In this document: positions 7,452 to 15,929 of the stretch, piece after piece
Layout of the letters: the number at the start of each line of letters is the position of its first letter
Position numbering within the stretch: position 1 is the first letter of the stretch
Source of the DNA: Xanthobacter oligotrophicus
Lineage (GTDB): Bacteria; Pseudomonadota; Alphaproteobacteria; Rhizobiales; Xanthobacteraceae
Assembly (NCBI RefSeq): GCF_008364685.1
Contig: NZ_VTTL01000019.1
Coordinates: 1-41,318, forward strand
DNA length: 41,318 nucleotides
Direction: 5' to 3'
Notes under the pieces: generated by a model
The model's database searches: none
Seen by the model: the letters and a program-made list of their open reading frames with translations, nothing else
What the model was told of the DNA's origin: nothing
Translations under genes and position numbers: made by a program

Positions 7452-8213
7452 ATGCCGCCAGCAGGCACCAAGCGCGCCGCCGATCCCGATGCCCGCAAGA
7501 CGGGCGGCTCCAAGAAGGAAGTCTCCAAGACGGGCGGCTCCCGTGCCCGGCGCGTCGGCAAGAACGTCGAGCCCGAAGACCTCACCCTGACGGATCGCGC
7601 CTATCGCCAGCTGGAGGAACTGATCTCCACGCTCCAGCTCCCGCCCGGCACGGTCCTATCCGAGTTGACGCTGGCGCAGCGGCTGAACATCGGCCGCACG
7701 CCGATCCGCGAGGCGCTCCAGCGCCTGGCGCGCGACGGCCTGGTGGTGGTGCTGGCGCGGCGCGGGGTCCTCGTTTCCGAGATCAATCTGCGCACCCAGC
7801 TCCGCCTGCTGGAAACCCGGCGCGTGCTGGAGCGGCTGATGGCCGAACTGGCCGCCGAGCGGGCCAGCGACGAGGAATGCGAACAGTTCGCGCAGATCGC
7901 CGAAGGCATGCGGGACGCCGCCGAGCGCTCGGACGGCATCGCGTTCATGCGGCTGGACCGCGCGCTCAACACCCTGGTCTCGGACGCCGCGCGCAACGAG
8001 TTCGCGAGCCGCTCCATGGGGTTGATGCACGCGCTCTCGCGCCGGTTCTGGTACCAGCATTACAAGCGCGTCGCCGATCTGCCGCTCGCCGCCCAGCTTC
8101 ATGCCGATCTTGCTGCGGCGATTGCCGGGCGTGACGCCGCCCGGGCCGCCAGTGCCTCGGACAAGCTCATCGACTATATCGAATCCTTTGCCCGCAAGAC
8201 GCTGGACGACTGA
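7452..8213 (+). CDS. GntR-family transcriptional regulator (FCD type)
   Basis: A 253-residue regulator: a basic N-terminal tail, a GntR winged helix-turn-helix at about residues 48-110 (LTLAQRLNIGRTPIREALQRLARDGLV) and a helical FCD-type ligand domain at about 115-240. The tail contains a KTGGS repeat encoded by a 16-bp direct repeat (7496-7511 and 7526-7541). The usual DxxFH metal-ligand segment reads LDRALNTL here, so one metal-binding histidine appears to be missing. A GGAG site precedes the start. It is flanked by genes carrying the CATCTAAYATRTCAGT motif and is the likely controller of them; that is inference. Confidence 0.88.
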   Translation: MPPAGTKRAADPDARKTGGSKKEVSKTGGSRARRVGKNVEPEDLTLTDRAYRQLEELISTLQLPPGTVLSELTLAQRLNIGRTPIREALQRLARDGLVVVLARRGVLVSEINLRTQLRLLETRRVLERLMAELAAERASDEECEQFAQIAEGMRDAAERSDGIAFMRLDRALNTLVSDAARNEFASRSMGLMHALSRRFWYQHYKRVADLPLAAQLHADLAAAIAGRDAARAASASDKLIDYIESFARKTLDD

Positions 8214-8233
8214 GGGCGGGGGCATCGCCCTCA
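8211..8233. terminator. Hairpin at the end of the GntR gene
   Basis: TGAGGGCG and CGCCCTCA form a perfect 8-bp stem around a 7-base loop, overlapping the stop codon of the GntR gene. There is no T-run after it, so it is a weak candidate terminator. It lies between convergent genes. Confidence 0.3.
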
Positions 8234-8312
8234 CGCCGCCGCCTGACGCGAGAACAGCACCGCCCCGCGCGATGCCGCCGCCACGTCAGGCGGCCAACTC
8301 CACGGGGCACGC

Positions 8313-9035
8313 TCAGGCGTGCGCCACCTCGACCTCGCCAGCGATCACACGCATCACCGCGCGGTCGGCGTAGGCCTGGGCCAGGGTGCCCTCGAAGATC
8401 ATCTCGCCCCGCTCCACCACATAGAGCCGGTCGACATATTCGGGCAGATGATGGACGTTGGATTCGGCCATCAGCACCGCCTCGCCCATGGCCCGGATCG
8501 AGGCGATGCCCTCCGAGATGATCGGGATGATGGCGGGCGACAGCCCCTCGAACGGCTCATCGAGCAGCAGCAGGCTCGGGTCCAGTGCCAGAGCGCGGGC
8601 GACCGAAACCATCTTGCGCTCACCCCCCGAGAGCTGCTGCCCTCCGCGCTCCAGATACTGGCGCAGCTTGGGAAATACTTTCAGCGAGCGCTCCACCCGC
8701 TCCTCCTCCGAAAGCGGGGAGGCCCGCGTCCAGGTCGGCAACGCGATGTTCTCCGCTACCGTGAGGTCGGCATAGACGTCGGATTCCTCCGGCGAATAGC
8801 CGATGCCGAGCCGGGCGATCCTGTAGGTCGGCAGGCCCACCAGGTTCTGCCCCTTGAAGGTGATGGAACCGGCCTCCGGCTGGCGATGGCCCATGATGGT
8901 GCGGAAGGTGGTGGTCTTGCCCGCGCCATTGCGCCCGATGAGGCAGACCAGTTCGCCGGCCGAAACCGTGAGATCAAGCCCGTTGAGGATGCGGCTACCT
9001 GCGATGTCGACCTTGAGGCCGGAGATGCTGAGCAT
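8313..9035 (-). CDS. livF: Branched-chain-type ABC transporter ATPase (LivF), system 1
   Basis: A 240-residue ATPase of the hydrophobic amino acid uptake (HAAT) class. It has Walker A GRNGAGKTT (about residues 34-42), the LSGGERKM signature and Walker B LLLLDEPFEG. It pairs with LivG to power the LivH-LivM permease. It is the last gene of a five-gene minus-strand operon (binding protein, livH, livM, livG, livF). Systems of this class often import aromatic acids in soil alphaproteobacteria, so the name gives the family and not the substrate. Confidence 0.93.
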   Translation of the reverse strand: MLSISGLKVDIAGSRILNGLDLTVSAGELVCLIGRNGAGKTTTFRTIMGHRQPEAGSITFKGQNLVGLPTYRIARLGIGYSPEESDVYADLTVAENIALPTWTRASPLSEEERVERSLKVFPKLRQYLERGGQQLSGGERKMVSVARALALDPSLLLLDEPFEGLSPAIIPIISEGIASIRAMGEAVLMAESNVHHLPEYVDRLYVVERGEMIFEGTLAQAYADRAVMRVIAGEVEVAHA

Positions 9036-9046
9036 GAGCCGTTCCT

Positions 9047-9862
9047 TTAGTTGACGTGGGCGGGCATGAAGCTCGCCGCATCGCCCGAGGTCTTGTGCTT
9101 CACCTGCGGCGGGCGGGTCCCGACCACGGCGGAGATGAGGGCGGGATCCTTGAAGAACACCTCCGGCTTTTCATCCGCCAGCACGCGGCCGGCCTGGAGC
9201 GCGACGATGCGGTCCGAGTAGCGCGCCACCAGATCCATGTCGTGCTCAACCTGGATGATGGCACGTACCCCCGCCTTGCGGCAGGCGGCGATGAGCAGCT
9301 CCATGATGGCGTGCTTGTCGCCGGTGGAAACACCGGAGGTTGGCTCGTCGATGAGGATGAGTTCCGGCTTCAGGGCGAAGGCGCTTGCCACGTCCAGAAG
9401 CTTCTTCTCGCCCTGGGAGAGGGCGCGGGCGCGCTGGTCGAGCCGGGGACGCAGATGGAAGATGTCCGCCACCTCCTCCACCGCCTCGTTCACCTCGCGG
9501 TCGCGCACGAGGCTGCGGAGCGGGTTTGCGATGCGCTTCAACCGCGATGCGGCGGCCACCGCCAGCGTTTCGCGCACGGTGAGTTCGGGAAAGATGTTCA
9601 CGAGCTGGAAGCCGCGCGCCATGCCGCGCCGGGCCAGCTCCACCGGCCCGATGCCGCCGATGTCCGTGCCTCGGAACGAGACGCGGCCGGAGGTGGGCTT
9701 CAGCAGCCCGGTGAGAACGTTCACCAGCGTGCTCTTGCCGGCGCCATTGGGGCCGACGATGGAGATGAACTCGCCATCTGCGATGGACAGCGAGATATCG
9801 GTCAGCGCATGAAAGGCGCCGTAGCTCTTGCAGACCGTGCTGGCTTCCAGAAGGGCCGTCAT
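9047..9862 (-). CDS. livG: Branched-chain-type ABC transporter ATPase (LivG), system 1
   Basis: A 271-residue ATPase with Walker A GPNGAGKST, signature LSQGEKKLLD and Walker B LILIDEPTSG. The C-terminal extension after residue 240 (VVGTRPPQVKHKTSG) is a little longer than usual for LivG. It begins 3 bp after the livM stop and ends 11 bp before livF. Partner of the LivF above in one transporter. Confidence 0.93.
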   Translation of the reverse strand: MTALLEASTVCKSYGAFHALTDISLSIADGEFISIVGPNGAGKSTLVNVLTGLLKPTSGRVSFRGTDIGGIGPVELARRGMARGFQLVNIFPELTVRETLAVAAASRLKRIANPLRSLVRDREVNEAVEEVADIFHLRPRLDQRARALSQGEKKLLDVASAFALKPELILIDEPTSGVSTGDKHAIMELLIAACRKAGVRAIIQVEHDMDLVARYSDRIVALQAGRVLADEKPEVFFKDPALISAVVGTRPPQVKHKTSGDAASFMPAHVN

Positions 9863-9865
9863 GGC

Positions 9866-10882
9866 TCAGCTCCCGCGCTTGAAGCGGTTGAGAAGGCTGC
9901 CGGCAATGCCGGACAGGCCGCTGGGGAAGAACACCACCAGCAGGATCAGCACCGCGCCCATCACCAGGCGCCAGTACTGGGTCACGGACATCACCGTATC
10001 CTGCAGGAGGACGAAGGCGAGGGAGCCGATCACCGGGCCGACGAAGGCGCCGGAGCCGCCGAGCACCGCCATGAAGACGAGGTTGCCGGACTGGGTCCAG
10101 TAGACGATCTCGGGGTCGGCAAGGCCGATGGTGATCGCCAGGATCGCGCCGCCGATGCCGCCATAGATGCCGGAGATGACATAGGCCTTTAGCCGCATGC
10201 GGGTGACCTCGACGCCGAGGTACGACGCCTTCTGCGCATTCTCGCGGATCGCCTGCAGATGCAGGCCGAAGGGCGAGCGCACGATGCGCCACATGACCAG
10301 GCCGAGCACGCCCAAAAGGCCGAGGGCATAGTAATAGAACGGCCCGGTGAGGAAGGCGGTCTTGCCACCCTCCACCTCCATGCCGAACAGCAGCGGGCGC
10401 AGCACCCGCATGCCCTGGTCGCCGCCGGTGAGGCCGTAGAACTTGTAGAGCACCGAGTGGAACAACATGCCGAAGGCCAGCGTGAGCATGCCGAAGAAGA
10501 TGCGTGTGTAGCGCACGCACAGATAGCCGACCGGTAGGGCAACGGCGATCGAGACGAGGACCGACACCAAGAGGATCAGCTCGAACGACCTGATGCCGAG
10601 CTTGGAGGTCATCACCGCCGCCGTGTAGGCGCCGATGCCAAGGAACATGGCATGGCCGAAGGACAACAGCCCAGTATAGCCGAACAGCAGGTTGAACCCG
10701 AGCAGGGCGATGGCGAGCGCGAAGAACGGCACCATCAGGGTCAGCGTATAGGTGGAGGCCACGAACGGCAGGGCCGCCATCGCCGCCAGGATCACCAGAA
10801 AGGCCCACAAGCCGGACGGTCGGGCGGCCTCGGAGGCCGGGCGCGCGATGACCGCGCGCTCGACGATAGGGGGAGCGCTCAT
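9866..10882 (-). CDS. livM: Branched-chain-type ABC permease (LivM), system 1
   Basis: A 338-residue integral membrane permease with multiple hydrophobic helices starting at about residue 25. The family loop motifs GYTGLLSFGHAMFLGIGAY and GGSGAFVGPVIGS, the EAA-like ATPase contact, are clear. The start overlaps the livH stop as ATGA, showing translational coupling. It forms the membrane channel with LivH. Confidence 0.93.
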   Translation of the reverse strand: MSAPPIVERAVIARPASEAARPSGLWAFLVILAAMAALPFVASTYTLTLMVPFFALAIALLGFNLLFGYTGLLSFGHAMFLGIGAYTAAVMTSKLGIRSFELILLVSVLVSIAVALPVGYLCVRYTRIFFGMLTLAFGMLFHSVLYKFYGLTGGDQGMRVLRPLLFGMEVEGGKTAFLTGPFYYYALGLLGVLGLVMWRIVRSPFGLHLQAIRENAQKASYLGVEVTRMRLKAYVISGIYGGIGGAILAITIGLADPEIVYWTQSGNLVFMAVLGGSGAFVGPVIGSLAFVLLQDTVMSVTQYWRLVMGAVLILLVVFFPSGLSGIAGSLLNRFKRGS

Positions 10883-11760
10883 GCCATCGCCTTTCCGAAC
10901 AGGCCGGCCGGACGCAGGATAAGCGCCGCGATGACGACCAGATAGATCGAGAGAATTTCAGCCTCGGGCAGCACCATGATCGCCACGGCACGGATGAGGC
11001 CGACGATCAGCGCGCCGGCGATCGCCCCGCGCATGGAGCCCAGGCCGCCGATGACCACCACGGCAAAGGCTTCGACCACCAGTTCCACCGACATTTCCAG
11101 GGAGGCGGCGGAGGCCGGCACCACCAGCGCGCCGCCCACCGTGCCGAGCATGCAGCCCACCGTGAACACCGCCGCGAAGACGCGGTTGGAATTCACGCCG
11201 AGACCTTCGGACATCTCGCGGTTTTCCGCCGTGGCGCGGATGATGCGCCCGGTGCGCGTGCGCTTGAGGAACAGGCCGAGACCGGCCGCGATGGCGATGG
11301 AGGCGACGATGACCAGCAGGTTGTAGGTCGGCACCCGCACGCCGGCGACCTGCGCCGTGCCATAGGCGAGATAGGCGTTGTCCAGCGTCCGGGGCGTCGC
11401 CCCCCACCAAAAGCGCATCACGTCCTGGAACACCAGCAGCAGGCCGAAGGTGAGCAGCAATTGGTGGCTCTCGTCACGCCGGTACACGGTGCGCAGCAGA
11501 CGCTCCACCGGCAGCCCCACAAGGCCGATGGCGAGACCCGCCAGCAGCAGCACCGGCAGCACCGCAAGGCCCGGCAATCCCATGGACGTGGCGGTGGCCA
11601 CGGCGGTAATGCCGAAATAGGCCCCCAGCGCGTAGAAGGAGCCGCAGGCGAGGTTGACGATCTTCTGCACGCCGAAGACGAGCTGAAGGCCGGCGGCGAC
11701 GAGGAAGAGAATGGCGGCGTGGAAGACGCCGCCGAGGATCATGTCGGCGAACAGGGTCAT
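10879..11760 (-). CDS. livH: Branched-chain-type ABC permease (LivH), system 1
   Basis: A 293-residue membrane permease, first of the two channel subunits. The N-terminal segment with VNLACGSFYALGAYFG and the GGLGSMRGAIAGALIVG motif near the C-terminus identify the family. It starts 9 bp after the stop of the substrate-binding protein and overlaps livM by 4 bp, so the operon order is clear. Confidence 0.93.
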   Translation of the reverse strand: MTLFADMILGGVFHAAILFLVAAGLQLVFGVQKIVNLACGSFYALGAYFGITAVATATSMGLPGLAVLPVLLLAGLAIGLVGLPVERLLRTVYRRDESHQLLLTFGLLLVFQDVMRFWWGATPRTLDNAYLAYGTAQVAGVRVPTYNLLVIVASIAIAAGLGLFLKRTRTGRIIRATAENREMSEGLGVNSNRVFAAVFTVGCMLGTVGGALVVPASAASLEMSVELVVEAFAVVVIGGLGSMRGAIAGALIVGLIRAVAIMVLPEAEILSIYLVVIAALILRPAGLFGKAMA

Positions 11761-11769
11761 GATGCGCCC

Positions 11770-13044
11770 TCAGACCGGAAGTTTCGCGGTCTTCAGCCAC
11801 ACCCAGAAGTCCATTCCCGGCGGCTTCTGGAGCTGCTCGGCCGAATAGGCGTTCACGGTCCGCAGGGTGGGAAAGTCGAACTTATTGTCGTTGGTCGAAA
11901 GCCCCTGATAGAACACCTGCTCGGCGATCTTGTCGGTGCGGAAGCGGCCCGGCCCGCCGAGGCTCTGCACCTCCTGCTTCGGGATGGAATCGATGATCTC
12001 GTCGAGCTTGGGCCAGCGCCCGGTCGCCTTGGCGGCGGCCTCGGTGCCCGCCTTGTAGGCGGCGAGGGCGAAATAGGCGCGGTCCGCCTCCCAGTGCGGC
12101 GCCTCCTTGTAACGGCCCATGTAATCGTCGACGAAGGCTTTTTGCAGCGCAGAGGCGTCGGGCAGCGCGAAATAGAGCGTGTTGTGCCCGAAGATGATGT
12201 TCTCCGGCATGAAGCTCTTCTTCAGCTGGTTGAGCTGCCAGCCGGCGGCGGGAAGCGCGAGGTTCACGCCCTCGAACAGGCCGGCGGCGCTGCCCTGCTT
12301 CATGAACACCGGCAGGTCGGCGAACAGCATGGAGGAGAAAATGAAGTCAGGCTTGGCGGCCTTCAGCGCGGCAATGTGCGAGGTGAGGTCCATAGTGCCG
12401 ACCTTGGGCCACTGCTCGGCCACCACCTCGAATTCGACGCCTGCCCGCGTCAGGATCTGCCGGAATGCTTCCCAGTTGTTGCGGCCGTAGGAGTAGTCTG
12501 GGTTGATGCCGGCGACACGCTTGATCTTGTTTCCGAAATATTTGACCGACAGCAGCGAGGCCATGACCGCCTCGCACTCGTTGTCGGTGGAGCGGAACAC
12601 GTAGCGCGCATTCGGCATCGCCTCCTTCACGCCGTCCTGCGTGGTGCCGTCCCACATGATGAGAAGCGCCTGTTCCTCCTCGGCGACGGGCGCCACGCCC
12701 ATGGAGACGCCGGTGGAGATGAGACCCTGCACGCAGTCCACCTTTTCCTGAAGCACCAGGCGCCGGAAGCGCTCGATGGTGTCCTTCGGGGAGGTTTCCT
12801 CCTCGAACACCAACTCGATGGGCCGACCGGCGATGCCGCCATCCTTGTTCATGCGGTCAGCGGCCCACTGCACCGCACGGATACCGCATTCACCCACCGT
12901 GCCCATGGCTCCGGAGCGCGGGGCGAGGATGCCGATGCGCACCGGCTTGGACTGGGCGATGGCCGGGGCGTAGACGCCCGGCATGGACGCGGCGAGACTG
13001 GCAGCACCGATCCCCCGCAGCACTGAGCGGCGGCTGAGAGTCAT
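11770..13044 (-). CDS. Periplasmic substrate-binding protein of ABC system 1 (Tat-exported)
   Basis: A 424-residue LivK/Periplasmic_binding_6-type protein. The N-terminus carries a twin-arginine signal (SRRSVLRGIGAAS, residues 4-16) and a likely cleavage site after APAIAQS, so export is probably by Tat as a folded protein. The mature part starts with VRIGILAPRSGAMGTVGE, the typical first strand of the fold. The start at 13044 has a GGAGG site; the longer frame to 13080 runs into the promoter. First gene of the operon; the promoter and shared motif lie 40-77 bp upstream. Confidence 0.92.
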   Translation of the reverse strand: MTLSRRSVLRGIGAASLAASMPGVYAPAIAQSKPVRIGILAPRSGAMGTVGECGIRAVQWAADRMNKDGGIAGRPIELVFEEETSPKDTIERFRRLVLQEKVDCVQGLISTGVSMGVAPVAEEEQALLIMWDGTTQDGVKEAMPNARYVFRSTDNECEAVMASLLSVKYFGNKIKRVAGINPDYSYGRNNWEAFRQILTRAGVEFEVVAEQWPKVGTMDLTSHIAALKAAKPDFIFSSMLFADLPVFMKQGSAAGLFEGVNLALPAAGWQLNQLKKSFMPENIIFGHNTLYFALPDASALQKAFVDDYMGRYKEAPHWEADRAYFALAAYKAGTEAAAKATGRWPKLDEIIDSIPKQEVQSLGGPGRFRTDKIAEQVFYQGLSTNDNKFDFPTLRTVNAYSAEQLQKPPGMDFWVWLKTAKLPV

Positions 13045-13083
13045 CTGGTTTCCTCCCCCTGCGGGTCTAGCGCCCGTCATAGG

Positions 13084-13099
13084 ACTGACATATCATAAA
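13084..13099 (-). promoter_or_regulatory. Shared 16-bp operator-like motif, copy 4
   Basis: Read on the minus strand the site is TTTATGATATGTCAGT, matching copy 1 at 12 of 16 bases, with ATATGTCAGT fully identical. It covers the candidate -10 TATGAT (13097-13092) of the transporter operon. Confidence 0.5.
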
Positions 13100-13121
13100 T
13101 ATGCAGATTGAATGTCTGCAA
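13092..13121 (-). promoter_or_regulatory. Candidate promoter of ABC operon 1
   Basis: On the minus strand TTGCAG (13121-13116) and TATGAT (13097-13092) are separated by 18 bases. TATGAT matches the sigma-70 -10 consensus at 5 of 6 bases. The implied start is about 40 bp upstream of the first ATG. Confidence 0.5.
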
Positions 13122-13245
13122 GGAGTAATTTTGACTTGGATCAATTTGGAATTGGAGAACGTCGCTCCACACGGCCAGAAAACCCATATGTTACCTGGAC
13201 TTGCGAGCGATTCTGCTGCAACGCCGATCCCGCCAGATTCCTCCA

Positions 13246-13261
13246 CATCTAATATATCTTT
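13246..13261 (+). promoter_or_regulatory. Shared 16-bp operator-like motif, copy 3
   Basis: CATCTAATATATCTTT matches copy 1 at 13 of 16 bases and lies about 80 bp upstream of the ABM monooxygenase gene. It includes a TAATAT that could be a -10 hexamer, though no good -35 is seen. The rest of the 298-bp region 13045-13342 holds only these regulatory elements. Confidence 0.5.
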
Positions 13262-13342
13262 GGCATATTTATCGTCGTTCCAGCTTTACTCGGCTGACGG
13301 GGCGGGCGCAGGATGAGCCGGCAAAGCCGGAGGAAGACCGCC

Positions 13343-13705
13343 ATGATCGCCGTGATTTTCGAAGTCTGGCCCGCTGAGGGGGAGCGCCAACATTATCTCG
13401 ACATAGCCGCCGAGTTGCGCGCCGATCTTGAAGAGGTCGACGGCTTCATCTCGGTCGAGCGCTTCCAGAGCATCACCGATCCGGACAAGATGCTCTCGCT
13501 CTCGATTTGGCGCGACGAGGAAGCGATCCGCCAGTGGCGCACAAGGACAAACCACCGGCGCGCGCAGGCCAAGGGACGCCGGGGCGTCTTCCGTGACTAC
13601 CGGCTGCGCATCGCCGAAGTTTCGCGCGACTATACCCTGACCGACCGGGCCCAGGCCCCGAACGACAGTCGGCAGGCGCATACATCCGCCGACGTTGCCA
13701 TATAG
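13343..13705 (+). CDS. Antibiotic biosynthesis monooxygenase (ABM) domain protein
   Basis: A 120-residue dimeric alpha-beta barrel protein of the ABM superfamily. The first strand MIAVIFEVWPAEG, the LEEVDGFISVERFQS segment and the LSLSIWRDEEAIRQWR motif are typical. Members are cofactor-free monooxygenases, heme-degrading enzymes or stress proteins, so the reaction is open. The start at 13343 follows GGAGGAAG at a good distance; an earlier ATG at 13313 adds a basic leader and has a weaker site. It diverges from ABC operon 1. Confidence 0.82.
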   Translation: MIAVIFEVWPAEGERQHYLDIAAELRADLEEVDGFISVERFQSITDPDKMLSLSIWRDEEAIRQWRTRTNHRRAQAKGRRGVFRDYRLRIAEVSRDYTLTDRAQAPNDSRQAHTSADVAI

Positions 13706-13770
13706 ACGGCGCGCGCCAGCCGAGCAGATTGGCTAAATCTGCTCGGTGAACCCCCATCTAACCTTAAGAT

Positions 13771-14886
13771 CTAGTCGTCGAAGACAATGACGCTGCGTAT
13801 GGCCGCCCCGCTCTTCAGCGCGTCGAAGCCGGCATTGATCTCGTCGAGCCTCAGATGGCCGGTAATCAGCGCGTCGAGCTTCAACCGGCCATCAAGATAG
13901 GCCCGCGCCAGCAGGGGGAAATCCCGGCGCGGGCGCGCTCCGCCATAGGAGGAGCGGCGGATGCGCTTTTCGCCCATCAGCGAGCCCCAGCGAAAGGCGA
14001 CGTCCCGCGCCACGTCGATCTTGCCGAGCCAGATCACCTCACCGCCCGGACGCACCGCTTCCGCGCTCACGCGGAAAGCCGCGGGACTGCCCGCCGATTC
14101 CAGCACCACGTCCGCGCCCCGCCCCCTTGTGGCCGCGCGCGCGGCCTCGGCGGCATCCTGCCGGGAGGCATTCACCAGCGTGGTCGCCCCCATGGTCGCG
14201 GCCAGCGCCAGCTTGGCGTCGTTGAGATCCACCGCGATGATCTGTTCCGCTCCGGCCAGCCGCGCCCCCTGCACGGCCGCCAGACCCACCGCTCCGCAGC
14301 CCAGCACCATCACCGTGTCGCCATGGCGGATGGAGGCGACATTCATCGCCGCGCCAGCGCCGGTCATCACCCCGCAGCCGATGAGGCAGGCGCGGTCGAA
14401 CGGCATCTCGCGCGGCACCACGATCGCCTGCTGATCCTGAACGGTGCAGTAGTCACCGAAGGCGCCGAGGAACATCAGCTGGTGCAGTGCGCGGCCATCG
14501 GCCAGCCGGGCGCGGGGCGCGCCATCGAAAGCCATCGCTTTCGGCCCCTGATCCAGATAGCCCTCGCACAGGATCGGCAGGCTGCGGTCGCAATAGAAGC
14601 AGCCCCCGCAATGGGGATTCCAAGACAACACCACATGGTCGCCCGGCGCCACGCCGCGCGCGGCGGGCCCCACCTCTTCGACGATGCCCGCCGCCTCATG
14701 GCCGAGCACGATGGGCATAGGGTTTTTAAGCCCGCCCTCGATCACCTCCAGGTCAGTGTGGCACAGCCCTGCCGCCCGGATGCGCACGCGCACGTCGTTG
14801 GCGCGCAGGGGCTCGGCCGTCACGGTCTCGATGGTGAGCGCGTGGTGCGCCTCATGCAGCACGGCGGCCCTGTAGCTCAGGCTCAT
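13771..14886 (-). CDS. Zinc-dependent alcohol dehydrogenase
   Basis: A 371-residue medium-chain dehydrogenase/reductase. Catalytic zinc ligands Cys42 (LCHTD) and His63 (GHEAAG) are present, as are four structural-zinc cysteines at 93, 96, 99 and 107 and the cofactor motif GCGAVGLAAVQGA. This is the class III-like group acting on alcohols or aldehydes with NAD. The start at 14886 follows a GGAGAGG site; the longer frame to 15000 overlaps the promoter region. It diverges from the membrane hydroxylase gene, with which it shares motif copy 2, so an alcohol made by the hydroxylase is a plausible substrate. Confidence 0.9.
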   Translation of the reverse strand: MSLSYRAAVLHEAHHALTIETVTAEPLRANDVRVRIRAAGLCHTDLEVIEGGLKNPMPIVLGHEAAGIVEEVGPAARGVAPGDHVVLSWNPHCGGCFYCDRSLPILCEGYLDQGPKAMAFDGAPRARLADGRALHQLMFLGAFGDYCTVQDQQAIVVPREMPFDRACLIGCGVMTGAGAAMNVASIRHGDTVMVLGCGAVGLAAVQGARLAGAEQIIAVDLNDAKLALAATMGATTLVNASRQDAAEAARAATRGRGADVVLESAGSPAAFRVSAEAVRPGGEVIWLGKIDVARDVAFRWGSLMGEKRIRRSSYGGARPRRDFPLLARAYLDGRLKLDALITGHLRLDEINAGFDALKSGAAIRSVIVFDD

Positions 14887-14993
14887 TTTCCTCTCCCGGA
14901 AGCTGTCGTCCCACGTCAGCAGACGCGGCTGCGCCCGCGCCGACCCCGGAACGCCTCCTGTAGCTGACGGTGCGGGGCAGGCGCTCAACGCCC

Positions 14994-15021
14994 TTGCCAT
15001 CTAATGTGACACTGATATGTT
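14994..15021 (+). promoter_or_regulatory. Candidate promoter of the membrane hydroxylase unit
   Basis: TTGCCA (14994-14999) and TATGTT (15016-15021) are 16 bases apart, about 85 bp before the hydroxylase start. Both hexamers overlap the palindrome described at 14998-15026. Confidence 0.45.
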
Positions 15022-15026
15022 AGATG
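14998..15026. promoter_or_regulatory. Shared operator-like motif, copy 2, inside a larger palindrome
   Basis: On the minus strand CATCTAACATATCAGT (15026-15011) matches copy 1 at 14 of 16 bases. A second, weaker copy CATCTAATGTGACACT starts at 14998 on the plus strand, so CATCTAA and TTAGATG form 7-bp inverted arms at the two ends of this 29-bp site. The location between divergent adh and hydroxylase genes allows control of both. Confidence 0.6.
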
Positions 15027-15106
15027 CATTCTTGTCGTAGGGCAACAAGGCGCACCCGGTGCCGCCCAAGGTTTCCCGCTTTCAGAATCTGACCCAGGAG
15101 GACGCC

Positions 15107-15898
15107 ATGGAACTCTCGCTCACCCCCATGACCGAGCGACAGCGCAAATACCGCGCGACCTATCGCGAGCGTGTCGCCGGCTGGTACAATGGATGGCTGC
15201 ATATCGCGGTTATCTACACGATCGGCTTCACCGCCCTCTACGTGTACATCTCGAACCTGCACGCCATTGCTTGGTGGGAGTGGATCACCGTCCCGGTCGT
15301 GTTCCTGTTCTGCAATTTCTTTGAATGGGCGCTGCATCGCTACGTCATGCACCGACCGTCACACATCCCGTTGCTGCGCGCGGTCTATAACCGCCACACG
15401 CTGATGCACCATCAGTTCTTCACCGAGGAGGAAATGCGCTTTGCGGACCATCACGACTGGCGCGTCACCTTCTTCCCGCCCTATGCGCTGGTGACGTTCA
15501 CGCTGATGTCGATCCCCGGCGCCGTGGTGCTGTCCTGGCTGGTCTCGCCCAATGTCGGCTGGCTGTTCATCACCACCACGACCTCGATCTACCTGCTCTA
15601 CGAGTTCATGCACTTCACGACCCATATCGACGAGAACTGGTTCGTGCGGAACATGCCCTTCATCAATACGAACCGCCGTCACCACGCCGCCCATCACAAC
15701 CAGTCGATCATGATGGAGCGCAACATGAACCTGACCTTCCCGGTGATGGACTGGCTGTTCGGCACCTCCGATCTCAACCGCGGCCTGATCGGCCATCTCT
15801 TCAATGGCTACGACACGCGCTACGTAAAGCAGGACATGCGCAAGGCATCGCGCACACCCAAGCCCGCGGGCGCCATGAGCCAGCAGCCTGCCGAGTGA
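15107..15898 (+). CDS. Membrane di-iron hydroxylase (fatty acid hydroxylase superfamily)
   Basis: A 263-residue integral membrane protein with about four hydrophobic segments and the histidine clusters of the fatty acid hydroxylase/sterol desaturase superfamily: HRYVMH (77-82), HTLMHH (97-102), HFTTH (169-173) and HHAAHH (192-197). These bind a non-heme di-iron centre that inserts oxygen into, or desaturates, lipid-like substrates. The start follows a strong AGGAGG site. Two small membrane proteins follow on the same strand. The substrate is unknown; the divergent alcohol dehydrogenase suggests an alcohol product, which is inference. Confidence 0.87.
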   Translation: MELSLTPMTERQRKYRATYRERVAGWYNGWLHIAVIYTIGFTALYVYISNLHAIAWWEWITVPVVFLFCNFFEWALHRYVMHRPSHIPLLRAVYNRHTLMHHQFFTEEEMRFADHHDWRVTFFPPYALVTFTLMSIPGAVVLSWLVSPNVGWLFITTTTSIYLLYEFMHFTTHIDENWFVRNMPFINTNRRHHAAHHNQSIMMERNMNLTFPVMDWLFGTSDLNRGLIGHLFNGYDTRYVKQDMRKASRTPKPAGAMSQQPAE

Positions 15899-15929
15899 GC
15901 GCCCGCCCCTCGCGATCAAGGAAACTGCC

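Noticed and set aside
7490-7541. Short direct repeats as a CRISPR-like array
   Set aside because: Only two 16-bp copies inside a coding region; explained by a KTGGS duplication in the regulator tail.
9246-10991. 581-residue minus-strand frame over livM and livG
   Set aside because: It is an out-of-frame reading of the two transporter genes; arginine-rich composition and no family features.
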